Source: Phocoena phocoena
Lineage: Eukaryota; Chordata; Mammalia; Artiodactyla; Phocoenidae
Direction of reading: 5' to 3'
Length of the DNA: 64,000 bases
Assembly: GCF_963924675.1 (NCBI RefSeq)
Contig: NC_089232.1
Span: 53,196,759-53,260,758, forward strand
Under the pieces are notes generated by a model. That model was given only the letters and a program-made list of their open reading frames with translations. It searched no databases and had not been told where the DNA came from. The translations under genes were made by a program, and so were the position numbers. Position 1 is the stretch's first letter; each line of letters opens with the position of its first letter. Below, piece by piece: positions 11,263 to 23,825 of the stretch.

Positions 11263-12779
11263 CACTGCCCAGAAGGCTACTGTGGATGGAAGCTCATTTC
11301 ACTTTCCCCAGTTCTTCTAAGCCACAGGATGGTTTTGAAGACCTTGCTTGCTCCATCTGCTTTGCCAGCTCAACTCCTAGGAGAGGAAACCTCTTCTGTT
11401 TCCTAGGAGTTTACTTCGTATTCCCAAAGACAGCAGGAATAAGAGAAAAGAAATCGTTCTTGAAGAATCCATTGAGTTGCTTCATTTTAAAAACCATTGC
11501 TGTTTCTAAAACTAGGATACATTTTTGGAACTCTCCTGCCTACAACCCAGGCCAGGAAACATCACTTAATTAGAAATTGCACACTTAACAAGAGTTCGGA
11601 GCCAACGGAAGCAACTTCATCCCAAGCACTGGACAGGGAGAGAGACATAAGCAGGAGCACGTGGTGTGGCATGTGCCTTTATCGAGTGTGATGTGATGTT
11701 CAGAAAGTCTGCAGCACGTATTCCCAGTGGAAATTCTTTCAGTAACAGTGCATTAGCCAGTCAGCCCCCTCTCCCCATCATCTCCCTTTTCCTCCTTGTT
11801 CTTTCTCTCACAGAGTCATGGAATATGAGCATCTCTCCTCGGCTGGGTCAGGATGGGGCATCACCTTCTTGACCCCATCAGCGAATGTTTGTCGTGTTTT
11901 GCTATTTTCTCTGCTGGGTGCACATGTGATAACAGGATGGAGGTCCACTCTACTCTGGGGCTTCCTTGATTTACAGGCCTCAGTTTAGATTCCAGTTCTC
12001 TCAGAATATTAAAGTAGGACACAGACACCTGCCGCCGCCCACCTCCAACTTCCTCATCCTGTTTTCTTCTGCCCCCTTTCCTCCTTCCCAAACAAGTGAT
12101 TATCTAAATCTACTGGTAAAAGGTTTGCTACCTGGAGTGGTGAGTTTCTCTATTTCTGAATGTTTTTCTTGCCTGAGGCTCCCTGGGTATTTGGCATGGA
12201 GAGCACATGTTAAGCACAGAGCAGAGCATTTGGGTCTGAGGAGAGGTGCCCATGCAGGCGAGGGAGCGGGTATAATTTCCAAGACGCCAGGACAGCATGG
12301 CTGCTCAGGCTTTGCTCCTGGCAGGTTTCAGCGCAGTTTGGACAGATGCTCATCCCCACCGCCCCCCTCAGAGAGCATCAACAGTGGTCCTGCAAGAGGC
12401 AAGGGAGGTCTGGAGGCCCTTCTAAAACAGGCGAGGACGTCCTCCTTAGGTCTCCCCCTAGGAAACAATGACACATGTAAACCCATCGCTGTCTCAGTGT
12501 CAGTGGTCCGCTACTGTGCAAAAGTTTAGTTCCAAGAGCTAAAATTGAACTTTCGGTCCCAGAGCCCCCTCTGTGGGATCTACATCCTGCTCCCCACTTC
12601 CTGCCAGACAGATGATGCCTCCTTGAAATTCTAGAGATTCGTATTCTCACTAGGGAAAGAAAAAAAAAATCTTCGCTTTCCAGATTCCTCCTCTGAGTGG
12701 ACTGCAGGAGGTGTCTGTAAGAAATTGTGGGTAGATATCTCAGACAGGAAAGAAAAAAAAAAAAAAGCACTTTAAATTG
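11263..12779. other. Single-copy non-coding DNA
   Basis: No repeat is recognised. A 187-codon frame at 11966-12529 is open but has proline/serine-rich, motif-free content and no matching splice context, so I do not call it a gene. Confidence 0.4.
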
Positions 12780-14100
12780 ACAAATCAGTCCAAACCGCTA
12801 AGGTTATAACTCTTTTTTCCCCTTTCCAGCAGAATAGTAAAACAGACGCGTTATTGGCAGCTCATTAGTGCTAAGAGAGGCCGTCTCCAGCATGACATCA
12901 GCCCACGGCTTGACCCAAATCTATTATTTCACCAGAGAGCCGTACGCTGCCGGCTTTCCAACAGTACAGAAGACACACATGGGGGAGAGGGGAAGAAGAC
13001 ATAAATAAGACACAGATTGGAGACTTTTTGATGTGTTTAGCACATTTTTGTGACTTCCTTTAATACCACAGACCTTGCGTTCTTCCACGATTAGGAGAAC
13101 AAAAGACAAGCCTGAGCTGGAGGTGGGGAGGAGGGAGACCCATTCAATAAGAAGTTCCATTTGCCTAATTAACATTTTTAATTCAAACGCCCAAAAGGGG
13201 AGGCAGAAATGGGACGAGAAGAATGCATACCACAGCTGAGTAACTTCAGATATAAAAAGTCCCTTCATTATATCAGTTGTTTTTTAATTCATAATTGAAC
13301 TTAAATAAAGAGCGACCTATAGGCAGCTGTTTCTAATATCGAGTCCCCACCGCACATGAAAGACGCATTTATTCCTGCAGCAGCCTCCCTACCCTTGGGT
13401 GTTATCAGCTGAACATGTTTTGAACCTACCTAATGCATTTGAGGTAGCTTGGGTTTATTTTTCTTTCAATAAAATAAATGGTTTTGTAATTAAATTTCTG
13501 CACTGCCTGTGCTTAATGGTTACATTGACAAGTGCTAATGTATGGCAAGAGAATGAGTTTGAAATGAAACATGCTGTTTTCAAATCTGCAAGCAATTTTG
13601 CAGTGGGGCAACCTAACCCCTCGTGCCAGCGAAACATTTTCATTAATCGGCTCCCGCGCCCCTGTCCACTCGGCCGGCCGCGGGAGGACACTTTTTAGCT
13701 CCCTCTCTGCCCACCCCACCCCGCTCCCACCCTCGCCTTTTTCTCAAACACACGCGGACTCGCACACACACGCACGCACACACACACACACACGCACGCA
13801 CACACACACACAAATAGCATGAAGCGAGCCGTTGTTTGAAACCATTTTGTGGTCTCTGGCAGGCGGGCCGGTGGAAATTCGCTGACTTTACACCGTGAAA
13901 TGTTACAGCTGTCTCCTCCGAAGGGACTGGCTGCCTCAACGTTTCAATCCCTGGCAGCCGGTCAACAAGAAAATCTGCCCCTCTGTTTTCCTTTTAAACT
14001 TTTTCCCCTTAGCTAAATTTATTTTTGAATAAATCTTCTCATAGAAAATAGAGAACGGTTATTACATCTCTGGACTCTGTCGGTGCAAACCATTTCAAGC
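12780..14100. other. Repeat-free AT-rich segment, candidate conserved regulatory DNA
   Basis: Apart from a CA-type microsatellite, no transposon debris is seen for about 1.3 kb. The texture (attggcagctcattagtgct, cgtacgctgccggctttcca, taattaacatttttaattca) resembles ancient developmental enhancers: homeodomain-type TAATTA cores mixed with even-composition DNA. Frames are short and stop-rich. Conservation itself cannot be seen from one sequence; this is inference. Confidence 0.4.
13748..13814. repeat. (CA)n/(CG)-mixed microsatellite
   Basis: An imperfect alternation of cacaca and cgcacg runs to acacacacacaaatag. Purine-pyrimidine alternation of this kind can adopt Z-DNA. Confidence 0.9.
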
Positions 14101-15285
14101 CATGGCAAAGGAGGCGGCCTTCCAGCCTTGCGCTTGTAGGAGGGTTCGTGCGGGGAAACCTGGATGGCGGTGGTGGCCTTGGCTGGCTCCGTTTACACTC
14201 ACCACCTGGGGATGGGAGCGTTCAGCGCTCTCAGGCCCGTGCAGGTACAGGCGATGGACTCATGACCCGAGGCCCTGTCCCTTCCCTGGAAGGTCGGTGT
14301 TTCATCTGACCACTAGAGGGACGGCTTCCCAGGGCGGCGGCTGCTCCTCTGGAGCCTCCTAGGCCCCCTCATCAAATGCCGGGAAGGATGTACCAGGCCC
14401 ACTGCCCTGTGGGACATGCGCAGATGGAGAGCCACGGGGTCTTTGGCTCAGGGGCCGCCCACAAGGTGTGCTGCTGGCATCTTCCCTCCAGACGGGGCGG
14501 GGGAGAGGAGCCAGGGCCCGCCTGTAGGAATGCTGACTCACCCTCGGGGCAGGCCAGAATTACAAGCTGTCCCACCCCAGCATGGCTTCCTCTTGCCGCG
14601 TGCTAGGACACTGTTCAGGGGAAGGGCTTCTGTGTGGTCCTGGCCTCCCTGAATTTACTGCAGTGGAAGATAGAGGAGATGGCTGCTTGCAGGTTTCGGG
14701 AGCATGAGGAAGGATCTCAACATCTCAGAGCTCCCCTGTCCCTTTCCAAAGGTGCAAATTGCCTTTAACAGAGGACAAAACTTGCACTTCATAAGAGGCT
14801 TCACTGCAGAAGTCTTTGGCAGGGAAACATAGGGACTTAGATCTTCACTACGATGTCAATGATGGGCAAGGCAAAAAGCCCATCATGAGAGGGTGATAGA
14901 AAAAGCATCCAAGTTTACCAGCATCTGAACAGCAGGAGGGGAACTCTTGGAAGAGTGAGGACAAAGCAGTGGGGGTGACTGGTGTCATAGCCAGCAGACA
15001 CCTTCACAGTGGCCCTGTGAAGAAGTAGGAAGTCCCTTGATGAAAGGACTGCCAGCAGACTTATGGAAGAGGTAGAGACTTAATAGAATCCAGGGTAAAG
15101 GTGCAGAGGAGAGGCCCATGCCCCAGAAGGAAGAAGGAAAGGTAGTGAGGAAGTGAAGCTGGAGGGCTGTTCACGTGGGCCTTGGCTGAGTCTGAGCTGG
15201 GATCCTGATGAAACTAAGGTATAAATACTGTGAGAGCACCGTCCTCTACCACTCAAGTGATTATCCTTTTCACCCCATACAACAC
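14101..15285. other. GC-richer single-copy DNA, no gene seen
   Basis: GC is raised at about 14.1-14.6 kb, with several overlapping short frames on both strands, as expected by chance in GC-rich DNA. No CpG clustering comparable to the island at 33 kb and no repeats identified. Confidence 0.35.
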
Positions 15286-16850
15286 TGGAACACTTGACTC
15301 ATTCATTCACTCGTGCATTCAGCAGAGTAAATTCTCACTGTGCGCAAGCCATGTTGCTAGGTCTGTCAAGTGCTGTGATGGAGATACAAACAAAATGCTG
15401 CGTGACTTCAGGGGAGGAAGCAGTGAGCTGTGCCAGGAGGAAGAAGGAGGAGGAGATGAGACTGAAAAGATGGGGAGGATTTCAAAAGGAGAGAATGATG
15501 TTCCAGGGTAAGGAACCAGCATAAGCATGAAAGACACGACATACCATGGAGGTATGAAAGTAAAAGTTGTATCTAGAGAATGCTAAGTGGTCTCAAATGA
15601 GAGGAGAAAAAGACAAGTGTCTGTGGGCTGTCGGGGGGTGTCGGTGGGAGTGGAAAGGGTGGTGGGAAATGGAATTGAAGTTGATCTGGGGCCATATTGA
15701 GAACTGTGGTCAGCAGGCTACAGAAGCCATGCTTTATTTTGCAAACCACAGTCACCTCTTAAAGATGTTGGAGCCTTGAGAAGGGGGTGAGTGGGTGAGG
15801 GGGTGGTGATGTGACCCCATCTGTGTGTTCATTATAGACGCTGTGAGCCATAAAAAAGAGCAGGCTGAGGAGGGAAGACAGTGGAGGCAGGGGGACCAAA
15901 GGTTATCTCAGTAGCCCAGGTCAGAGAGGAAAACAAGACACTGCAAGACATTGGCGGTGCTCCTGGAGAGGGGGAGCGGGTGCTGGAGGCCCTGCAGAGG
16001 TCAACCACGAGATGTGGTGGGAGCAAGGGAAGCACCAGCGAGTCGTTTGCTATTTTCGGGGTGCCTGGGAGGATGCCCACAGCCATGACAGAGACAGAAC
16101 TCTGAGAGAAGTGGTTTGGGGGGAGGGAGAGAAAAAGACATCCATTCCAGTTGGATATGCGGAGCTAGAATTCTTGGCAGTGACTCTCATGAGGCAATAT
16201 CCAAGGGACAGCAGCAGGAGAAAGGGACCAAAATAGGACAGGAACATCCACATTGAGAGGTGCCAATGCACCGGACAAGAGGGAACAGCAGGGGGAGTAG
16301 GAGAAGAGCCAAGAGGGAAAGAGACTAGAGTTTTGAGAAGAGCTGGAACACATTTCTGATGCTTCAAGGAGGCCCCAGCAGGGGAGATGCTGGGCTGTTT
16401 GGGTTCAAGAAAGCAGTAAAGAGGACAATGGTTACCTCTGGGAGGACAGTCTAAGTAAAAAGGGGGTGGGAAGTAGAGGCAGCAAAAGTGAATTTAAAGA
16501 AATTTCACAGTGATAATGTGAAAGGAAAGATTTGCGGGGGGCGGGGGGCGCGGAGGTGATGGGCCCTTGAACAATATTTAATGAGGAATTAGTAAGAAGG
16601 GAGAGGTTGAAAAGATATCAGAGAGGGGTCTCTCTGATGGAGCACGATCGGGGCAGGTGGGAGCAGAAAGGGGTGGAGGGATTGACCTTAGAAATCAGCA
16701 AGAAGGAGGGGTGATGGGCCAGAGATAAAGGCAAGGGTGGGGGTGAGAGTACTGGCAGCCTCTTGAGGAAGGAACCGATGAGATCACGTGCTGAGAGTGG
16801 GGCCGGGGATGGAGGTGATGTAAGAGTGGGATGGCTTGGAAATTGGAGGC
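15286..16850 (-). mobile_element. L2 LINE, antisense, decayed
   Basis: It opens at the low-coordinate side with the antisense 3' end of L2 (gactcattcattcactcgtg, then tgctgtgatggagatacaaa). It continues as a purine-rich strand, the usual look of the L2 coding region in reverse. Phrases such as gcaggtgggagcagaaaggg with gtggagggattgacctt match L2 near its reverse-transcriptase region. All frames are broken. Confidence 0.68.
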
Positions 16851-17324
16851 AGGCAGGAAATGGGGTAGAAAGTCAAACAGTAATGAATAATAGGGCATGG
16901 GCAGCATTGAGAAGCAAACTGTAGATGGAAACCTGGCTCCGTCCAACATGCGTGGCCGTAACCTGTGCTCCAGCCATCCTGGCCACCTGGGAACAGGAGC
17001 AGAAGCAGAGAACATGTGGTTGGGGACACTCCGGCTGGTGACGGCACCACAGCTGCAGTGGGAAGCCAGAAGCAAGGGCCTTAGGGGCCAGCCAGGGAGA
17101 ATCTGACAGCAGGAAGCCTTTCAGTTGACATGGCTGAGCTTTACCTCCAGGACCAGTACAGCCTTGTCTTGGGCCAAAATTTGGAGAGCAAATTTGGAAA
17201 AGTTTTAAACAAAAAATACAGACCACTGCCAGAGAGAATTGTAAACTAGAGGGTTAGAAAACTAAGTCCCAGAGCAGCCTCTCCTTCCCCTTGGTGTGCC
17301 GGTGCCGTGTGATCGGGCAGATCG
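16851..17324. other. Single-copy non-coding DNA
   Basis: No repeat or exon is recognised with confidence; part may be the continuing edge of the L2. Confidence 0.3.
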
Positions 17325-17554
17325 CTTTGACTTTCTTTTTTTTTTTTTTGCGATACGCGGGCCTCTCACTGCTGTGGCCTCTCCCATTGAGGAGCACAGG
17401 CTCTGGACGCGCAGGCTCAGCAGCCATGGCTCACGGGCCCAGCCGCTCTGCGGCATGTGGGATCTTCCCGGACCGGGGCACGAACCCGTGTCCCCTGCAT
17501 CGGCAGGCGGACTCTCAACCACTACGCCACCAGGGAAGGCCCACTTTGACTTTT
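17325..17554 (-). mobile_element. CHR SINE (short form)
   Basis: The body runs about 17335-17542, from the T-run and gcgatacgcgggcctctcac to ccaccagggaaggccc. The flanks repeat ctttgacttt on both sides, the target-site duplication. Low divergence from the other short copies suggests a relatively recent insertion. Confidence 0.95.
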
Positions 17555-18544
17555 TACATCATTACTCCTCCACGCCTACCTCTGGGACACATTCTGTTTA
17601 TTTACTAGCTTCCTGGAAAATAGGTGTAATTTAAATAAAGGTAACCTTGCAAAGAAAGAGGTTTGAAAGAGGTTTGAGGTTTAGTTCTTGCCCTCTCATT
17701 GCAGCAGTAAAAGAAAACAAAAACAAACAAGCAAAACCTGTTTTGCAGAAACTTCATTGGTCTTTTGACTTGTTCTTGAAGTTCAGTGGGGTTGCCTAAG
17801 CTAAACAGATACTGAACACATGCTATCCAGTTTATCCTGGGAAGGTAAACCCTGTCGGAGCTGTGGTCAGGTCATCACATCCATGTGGCTAGAGGCTCCT
17901 AACTCTCTGTCAGGGCAGCATCTAGCCTTGACCAGAGTGGAGAAAGGATCGGAAGAGCTGAGACTCACTGTCCAGGGCCTCAAGCAGGGCACAAACCCAG
18001 AGGAGGGGACACAAGGCACCTTGGTGCCATCCACCATGACTCACCTAACTGACAGAAGACAGTGATTCCATGGGGTCTGCTCTGCTGTACCTCTTCCAAG
18101 CATCTCCAAGTCCCTTCCCAAAGCCCTAAGGAGACTTTTGAAGCCACTCTTGGCCACCTGTTGACTTTAAGCTCAGGCACTGTGCCACTGGCAGGCCAGA
18201 GTGAGACAAAGAAAGTCAGAGCCCAAGAAAGGCCTCCATGGTATCGGCACTCAGGTTCTGTCCAGCCTGGAATCTCGTGACGCTGAGACACCTGGGCGTG
18301 GTCTGGTGCGGGGACCACGAGGAACCTCTTCCACAGCCTCTAAAGGCGGCGCATCCAGCGTTCATGATGCGTCCCAATTCTCCAGTGAACTCTTTGTATT
18401 TGCCATCAGAGCCGCATCTAGAAAGAATGAATTGCAGAAGTTGACTTCCACTGTCTAAAAGGTACACGTCTTTCTCTTCCAAAGGATCCACCGTACAAGC
18501 TTGAATCTGATGACCAAAGAGAGGAAGAAGTAAATGATCATGGT
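17543..18544. other. Single-copy non-coding DNA
   Basis: Nothing recognised. Open frames at 17980-18491 overlap on both strands and lack domains. Confidence 0.35.
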
Positions 18545-18675
18545 TGGGATTTACGATGTATTAAACCCTTTGCCAAGTGTCCGTTCTGGCTAAATTGTTT
18601 CACAGTGTACCAGTTACTTAGGCAGCATCGTCCCCTTTTTACAACTGAGGAGCTGTGTTCAAATTTGGATTAAAA
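18545..18675 (-). repeat. MIR SINE fragment, weak
   Basis: attaaaccctttgccaagtg, then cagcatcgtccccttttt and acaactgaggagctgtgttc, follow antisense MIR order with heavy divergence. Confidence 0.5.
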
Positions 18676-19839
18676 AGGCTAAGCTTGTTTTCGAGATTTC
18701 CTCCTCCTGCCAAGGCCATCGTGCCATTGCATGCTGCCCTATAACAACTTCTGTCTCTCCAAATTAAAGAGTCCTCCTATGCTAATGTTCCCCATGTTGG
18801 TTTCTGTGTGGAAAAGGACTAAACATCTAAAAACATGTTGGCTGGAAACCAATAAATCTTTCATCCGAGTAGTCACTGTTACCTATGATATGCTCAACAA
18901 GTGAAGAGACAGAACCCATCTGCAGGGACACAGCTGCCTGCTTTGGATACAGAAAAAGAAGTCCACTTGCCTCATCTTCCTTGCAGCCAGGCTCCAGAGG
19001 CATGGATTGTCATTTCAAGATGCTGAATAAACCTCATGAAATAACTCTTAGGACCCGGTGAGCTCCAAGGGGCACCATCCTGTACCAGGGAATCCCAAGG
19101 CAGCTTTCTTTGGACCTTCTTCCTTGGTGGTGAATGTGCCAGTGGGAGGGAGCCACTGTTCAATGCCCCAACTGAATGTACCTTGCTCTGCTTCTGTGAT
19201 GTCTCCCCTTGAAGCTGGAGGAAGCTGGCTAACATTGGAGAGAAAAATGGGAGTGTTCTGGTGATAAAAAGCAAGTTAGCTCCGCGTACTGAGGCCGCTC
19301 ATGCTTTGTGTAGCAGAACTGATTGAGCGCCATGATTCACGCCCCCCTGGCCTTCAGCCCTTGTTAACACTTCCAGGAAGGAAGCTACACAGAGAAAGAA
19401 GGGGAGAGGGAGGGAATCCAGGATCATTCCCACCATGAGAAGGTGCCAGGCCTGGGACAGGGGAGGGCGGACCCTGAAGGCTGGCTGTGAGAGGGGCAGG
19501 GAAGGCTGGGTGCTTTGAGGCCAAAGTGCTCATTATGAGAACTTTCTTAATGACTGTAATCCTGAGGGAGGCGTGTGAGCAAGGCCTGGCACCAGCCATG
19601 CTTGCATGGGGCCTCCTGTCCACATGGCAAATGTGTAGGGAGTGAGGGAGGAGAGTGAGAAGAGACCTCGTGGCTGCTGAAGGTGACTGATGGCCTTGGG
19701 ACAGCAGATCTGGCTCCTGTGGGGTCAGGTTTTACTGGAATGAGACACAAAGATTAGTGACTTTCATTTAAGAAAGAACCCTGGTTCCTGGTTTTCTGGA
19801 ACAAAGTTTCTTTGTGGTTCTTTGAGAGTTTCATTTGTA
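18676..19839. other. Single-copy non-coding DNA
   Basis: No repeat, promoter or exon recognised. Confidence 0.35.
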
Positions 19840-20010
19840 TTCTCCACCTCCAGACCTTTGCTCGTTACCTTCTTCCCTCTTTCCTCATGTCCAAGCCCTG
19901 TTCGGCCAGCTCTGGCCTCTATGAAGGCCTCTTCCTGAAGTCATCCTTGATGGTCTAACCTGGGCCTTCCCCCCACCCCCGATCTGCTGATGTGCCCAAA
20001 GGCAGAAATC
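19840..20010 (+). repeat. Probable L2 fragment
   Basis: ctccagacctttgctcgtta, ctatgaaggcctcttcctga and the following agtcatccttgatgg keep the order of the L2 3' region on the sense strand. Confidence 0.5.
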
Positions 20011-20394
20011 ATGTCGGTTTGAGAGTCTTCATGTGTTCAGGGTGAACTCTTGTCTTCTCGAAGCCTCAGTGTTACTCATAGATGATGGGGGAACAAATGT
20101 ATAAGACAATCTATTAACACACTTCATGGAGTAAAATACAAAATTGGCCAAAATGTTTAAATTAAAGCTGAGATGTGAAAGAAATTTCACAAAGGTGAAG
20201 GGCCACTTTGAGCCACACCCAACTGGACACCTGCCTGCCCTCCTTTCCACTGGGGGACTTGGGCAGGCAAGTTGGAGAAGTGGGTGGTGTGATGTCAAGA
20301 GACATGGAGAAGCTGGACAAGGGGGAGGGGAAGCCTTGCTGATCAACAGCAAGTGGAAATGGTCTCATCAAATGGCAATTCAGAAATAGCAACA

Positions 20395-20645
20395 GCAAAT
20401 ACTGTTTATCACACGCTGCCTACGTGTCAGGCGCTGTACTAGTTGCATTACACATATCATTTCACTCAAGCGTCACACCAGCCAATGAGGTAAATATCAC
20501 TCACTTTACAGCTGATAAAACCAAGCCACCATGAGGTAGAATAACTTACCCCAAGTCAGAAACCTAGTGAGATCAAGGTTGAGGATACAATCCAGGTCTA
20601 CGGGACTCTTACTTCCTACGCCATGCCGCCCTGGGTGCAATGAGG
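20395..20645 (-). repeat. MIR SINE
   Basis: tgtcaggcgctgtactagtt, atcatttcactcaagcgtca and cagctgataaaaccaagc follow antisense MIR order over nearly the full length. Confidence 0.8.
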
Positions 20646-21623
20646 AGACTGCAGCCTATGTCTCCACACTTCATCATGGGCCTTCCCTAACATTTCGTGA
20701 TTCTTGCGTTGGCCCCAAATATTGACCTTCCCTGTTGCAGGTACAGACTCCAGCTCCAGTGGAGATCTGAGATTATCCTACTGGTGCCTCCCATCCTAGG
20801 GCTCCTGGGCCAGGTGTGTGGGAACCTCAGCCCCTGTACCAATATCTGGAAGGTCTCACAGGGCCCCAGCTTGACTTATCTAACCAGAGATGAAGTGGAT
20901 GATTTGGTCCATCCCTTACCAAGTTTGGAAATCACCAAGTCAGATCTAAGAGCCCATAAGCAAAAGATAAGGATCCATTTAGAGGGCAGCCAGGGGATGG
21001 CTGGTTGTTGATCTCTACACATGGAGAGATTTTTCAGGGTGAGAAATCAAGCCCCGTTGCTGGGACAGCTCATCTCCAAGAACTTTTCCATCCAGTTAAA
21101 TGTCCAGCTTGATACTTTTCATTGTGGTCACAGTGAGGAACCCTGGTTATTTTTAGTAACGCTCACCATAGGCGTCGCGTTCATTTATTCCTACAGCATT
21201 TTATATGTCTGACCCAGGAAAATGTGGCTGCTGAGGAGGGTCTTCCTCGTCTCTCCTCTTTCAGCCTTGCCTTTCCTCGGCTCTTCCCTGCAGCAGGAGT
21301 AGGTTTTGACATCACATCTGTTCAGATGTGCCCCGTCTCCCAAAGGCCCTTCTAACTTTAATGCTATGGGGAATTTCCAAGTCTGCCGAGTCCTAACGTT
21401 GTCCTTGGCAGGGACCATACCACTCCACTGAAATGGCTTGGGTGAGCCGTCGGGCCTTGGTGCCGATTCTCCGGGCGGTGCCGAGAGCAGCCACTGGAGA
21501 TTTCCTGACACCCTTCCCAGGCTCCGTGGGCTCTGGCGGGCCCTGCGTCCCACCTCTTCCAAGCCCGCTGGCTTCCTGGAGCATCAGCAGACTTGAGCGT
21601 CTCCCAGGCCCAGTGCCCACAGG
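20646..21623. other. Single-copy non-coding DNA
   Basis: Frames of 104 codons (20697-21011, plus) and 123 codons (21191-21562, minus) are open but carry no recognisable domain and no good splice or start context. Confidence 0.35.
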
Positions 21624-21858
21624 GACACCATTAACTTTTTTTTTTTTTATTGCGGTACGCGGGCCTCTCACTGCTGTGTCCTCTCCCGTTGCGGAGCACA
21701 GGCTCCGGACGCGCAGGCTCAGTGGCCATGGCTCACGGGCCCAGCCGCTCCGCGGCATGTGGGATCTTCCTGGACCAGGGCACGAACCTGTGTTCCCTCA
21801 TCGGCAGGCAGACTCTCAACCACTGCGCCACCAGGGAAGCCCGACACCATTAACTTTT
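21624..21858 (-). mobile_element. CHR SINE (short form) with 16-base duplication
   Basis: The body runs about 21640-21842, from the T-run and gcggtacgcgggcctctcac to gcgccaccagggaagccc. The flanks repeat gacaccattaactttt exactly (21624-21639 and 21843-21858). A perfect 16-base duplication and low divergence mark this as one of the youngest insertions in the window, a good candidate for lineage-specific presence or absence. Confidence 0.97.
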
Positions 21859-21959
21859 AAGCTTTATCTTCATCCCCTCTGCCCAGCTCACCTGATCTCT
21901 TGCCCTCACTGTTCTCTCCCAGCTGCCCCTTCTAGTGGCTTCTGTCTTTCAGATCAGAG

Positions 21960-22095
21960 GGGCAAGTTCATTCATCCACTCAAGCAGAATTTGTTCAGAG
22001 TATCTATATAGCTCTGTTCATTGTCCTAGGCACATGATAAACAGAGCAGTGAACGAAACAGACAAAAAATCCTGCCCTCGTGGCACTTAACATCC
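21960..22095 (-). repeat. L2 3' end
   Basis: aagttcattcatccactcaa, tgttcattgtcctaggcaca and cctgccctcgtggcacttaa are the antisense L2 3' end in the right order. Confidence 0.65.
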
Positions 22096-22279
22096 TCACT
22101 CATCTAACTAACTTTTTAAATGAAGTTGTTAGGAATCTAATATGCTCCTCCTCTCAGGATGCCTACTTCTTAAAAGAAGAATCTGGAGAAGTATAGTTTA
22201 ACCCCAAGAGAAACAAAGTACCAATGGTGGAATTCCCAGTTCATGTAGGGGCGATATTTAGGACTGAGAGTTCTCTTTG

Positions 22280-22610
22280 GTCCTCTGGAACAGGGCTTGG
22301 CAAGGTACAGCCCGTGGGTGGCCCATCACCTGTTTTATATGGTTCACGAGCTAAGAATGGTGTTTACATTTTTAGATGGTTAAAAAAAAATCAATAGAAG
22401 AGTCATATTTTGTGACATGGGAACATTATGTGACATTCTCATTTCAGAGTCCAAAAATTCTCCTGAAGCACAGCCACGCCCCGTCGTTTCCACATTGTTC
22501 ACGGCTGCTTTTGTGCTGCAAAGGCAGTCACGTATTTTGCAAGTGGTCCCTAAAGCCTAAAACATATACTACCTGGCCCTTTACAGGAAGCGTGCTGAGC
22601 GCTGCTCTAG
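22280..22610. mobile_element. Old hAT-type DNA transposon relic
   Basis: The phrases gcttggcaaggtacagcccg, gaagcacagccacgccccgt and ctacctggccctttacagga match, in order, a mammal-wide non-autonomous DNA transposon whose ends read like a degraded inverted pair. The subfamily cannot be named with confidence. The 158-codon frame crossing it (22376-22852) is an accident of this repeat. Confidence 0.6.
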
Positions 22611-22959
22611 AACGGCTATTTCTTTCTCATGTGCATAGAGCTGGCCCAGTCAGGCAACCAAGAATCTCTTTCTCAATCTGCCTGTGGAAGAGAATCATAA
22701 AGTGGGACTTAATGTTGGAGGTTGAGAACCTGTTGCTGACATCTGTTTTCCCTTCAGCACACAGGGAGACAAGCCCTCCTGGGAAGTGTCCAACAAATGC
22801 AAGATTCCTTCCCGGCAGAATCCTCAATGCTGTTTGCCAAGTTCAGGAGTAAACCTTCACCTTGGGAGGTTCTGGGCTCCTCGGTTGTGTGGGGAGGGAG
22901 GGAGAGAGGGGGGTTCATCCATGTTCTCAGCTCTGCAAGGTCAAATAATAATATTTATG

Positions 22960-23100
22960 CCTGTGGAAAGAATACAGGACTAACAGAGGGAATGGGTTCA
23001 AACCTCCACTCTGCCACTAACTGGTCGTGTGGTATGCGGCAAAGTATTTAACCTGTAGAAAGCAACCTCCCTTCTCTCATCTGTGACAGGGCCCGCCTTG
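22960..23100 (+). repeat. MIR SINE
   Basis: gggttcaaacctccactctg, ccactaactggtcgtgtggt and ctctcatctgtgacaggg give the sense MIR core. Confidence 0.78.
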
Positions 23101-23719
23101 CCTACTTCAAAAGGCTGTTAACAAATGCAACCATACATGTGAAGGAGCCTGATAAACCAGACAGCAGCATGCAAATCTATCATCTTTCCTCTTTCCTGAG
23201 TACGCAGCAGTATTAGCTGAACCCTCATCATTCTTGATTGTCGGTGGAGACCCAGAGTCAAGGTGAGATAGGCCTAGAACGGTGTTCCCTTTGACCTCAG
23301 TCAAGGTCTGCCTGTCCTGAGGCCTCACCTCCCACCCCTCCCTCCAGGCTCCACCTACTCTCTTGTGGTCAGTTTTGGGGATTCTTAACCATGTGGGGGG
23401 TGTAGGCCTCACACAGCCAAATAAGAACAACAACATACGTGTGGTTCTTCCTGCAGGACTGTGTCTCTGAGTTTGGAGGATGCCACAGCTGCCCTCCACC
23501 CAACCCAACCCCCTGCATCATATGATGACCAGTCCCCTGGGCTGATTTGCTTATTTCTCCCCTAGTCTGTAGCCCTCTCAGGTGCAGTGAATTTATTTCC
23601 CACTATGTACTCCTGATTATCCTAAGATGGACAACTATCTATTTCAGGTAGTTTAGGGTTGGGGAAAGGGTGAAATGTGCAGAGAGGCATGAATTTTTAA
23701 AATTAAAATCTCCCTCCTT
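23101..23719. other. Single-copy non-coding DNA
   Basis: A 133-codon minus frame (23107-23508) is open but has no domain and no supporting signals. Confidence 0.35.
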
Positions 23720-23825
23720 CACCGGACTATAAACATCCTAGGGGCAGAGACTACATGGTGCCTGGCGCGTGGTAGGGGCTCAAGAAAACTTCTTTGAGTG
23801 AATGAATGAATTGTATCTTAGGATT
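23720..23825 (+). repeat. L2 3' end
   Basis: actataaacatcctaggggc, gtgcctggcgcgtggtaggg and the ending tgagtgaatgaatgaa are the sense L2 3' terminus. Confidence 0.7.

Noticed and set aside
11966..12529. 187-codon plus frame
   Set aside because: No recognisable domain, no good start or splice context, and composition typical of chance.
13571..13939. Frames encoding TH/CV alternating peptides
   Set aside because: They are translations of the CA/CG microsatellite.
22376..22852. 158-codon plus frame
   Set aside because: Its first half is an old hAT repeat.
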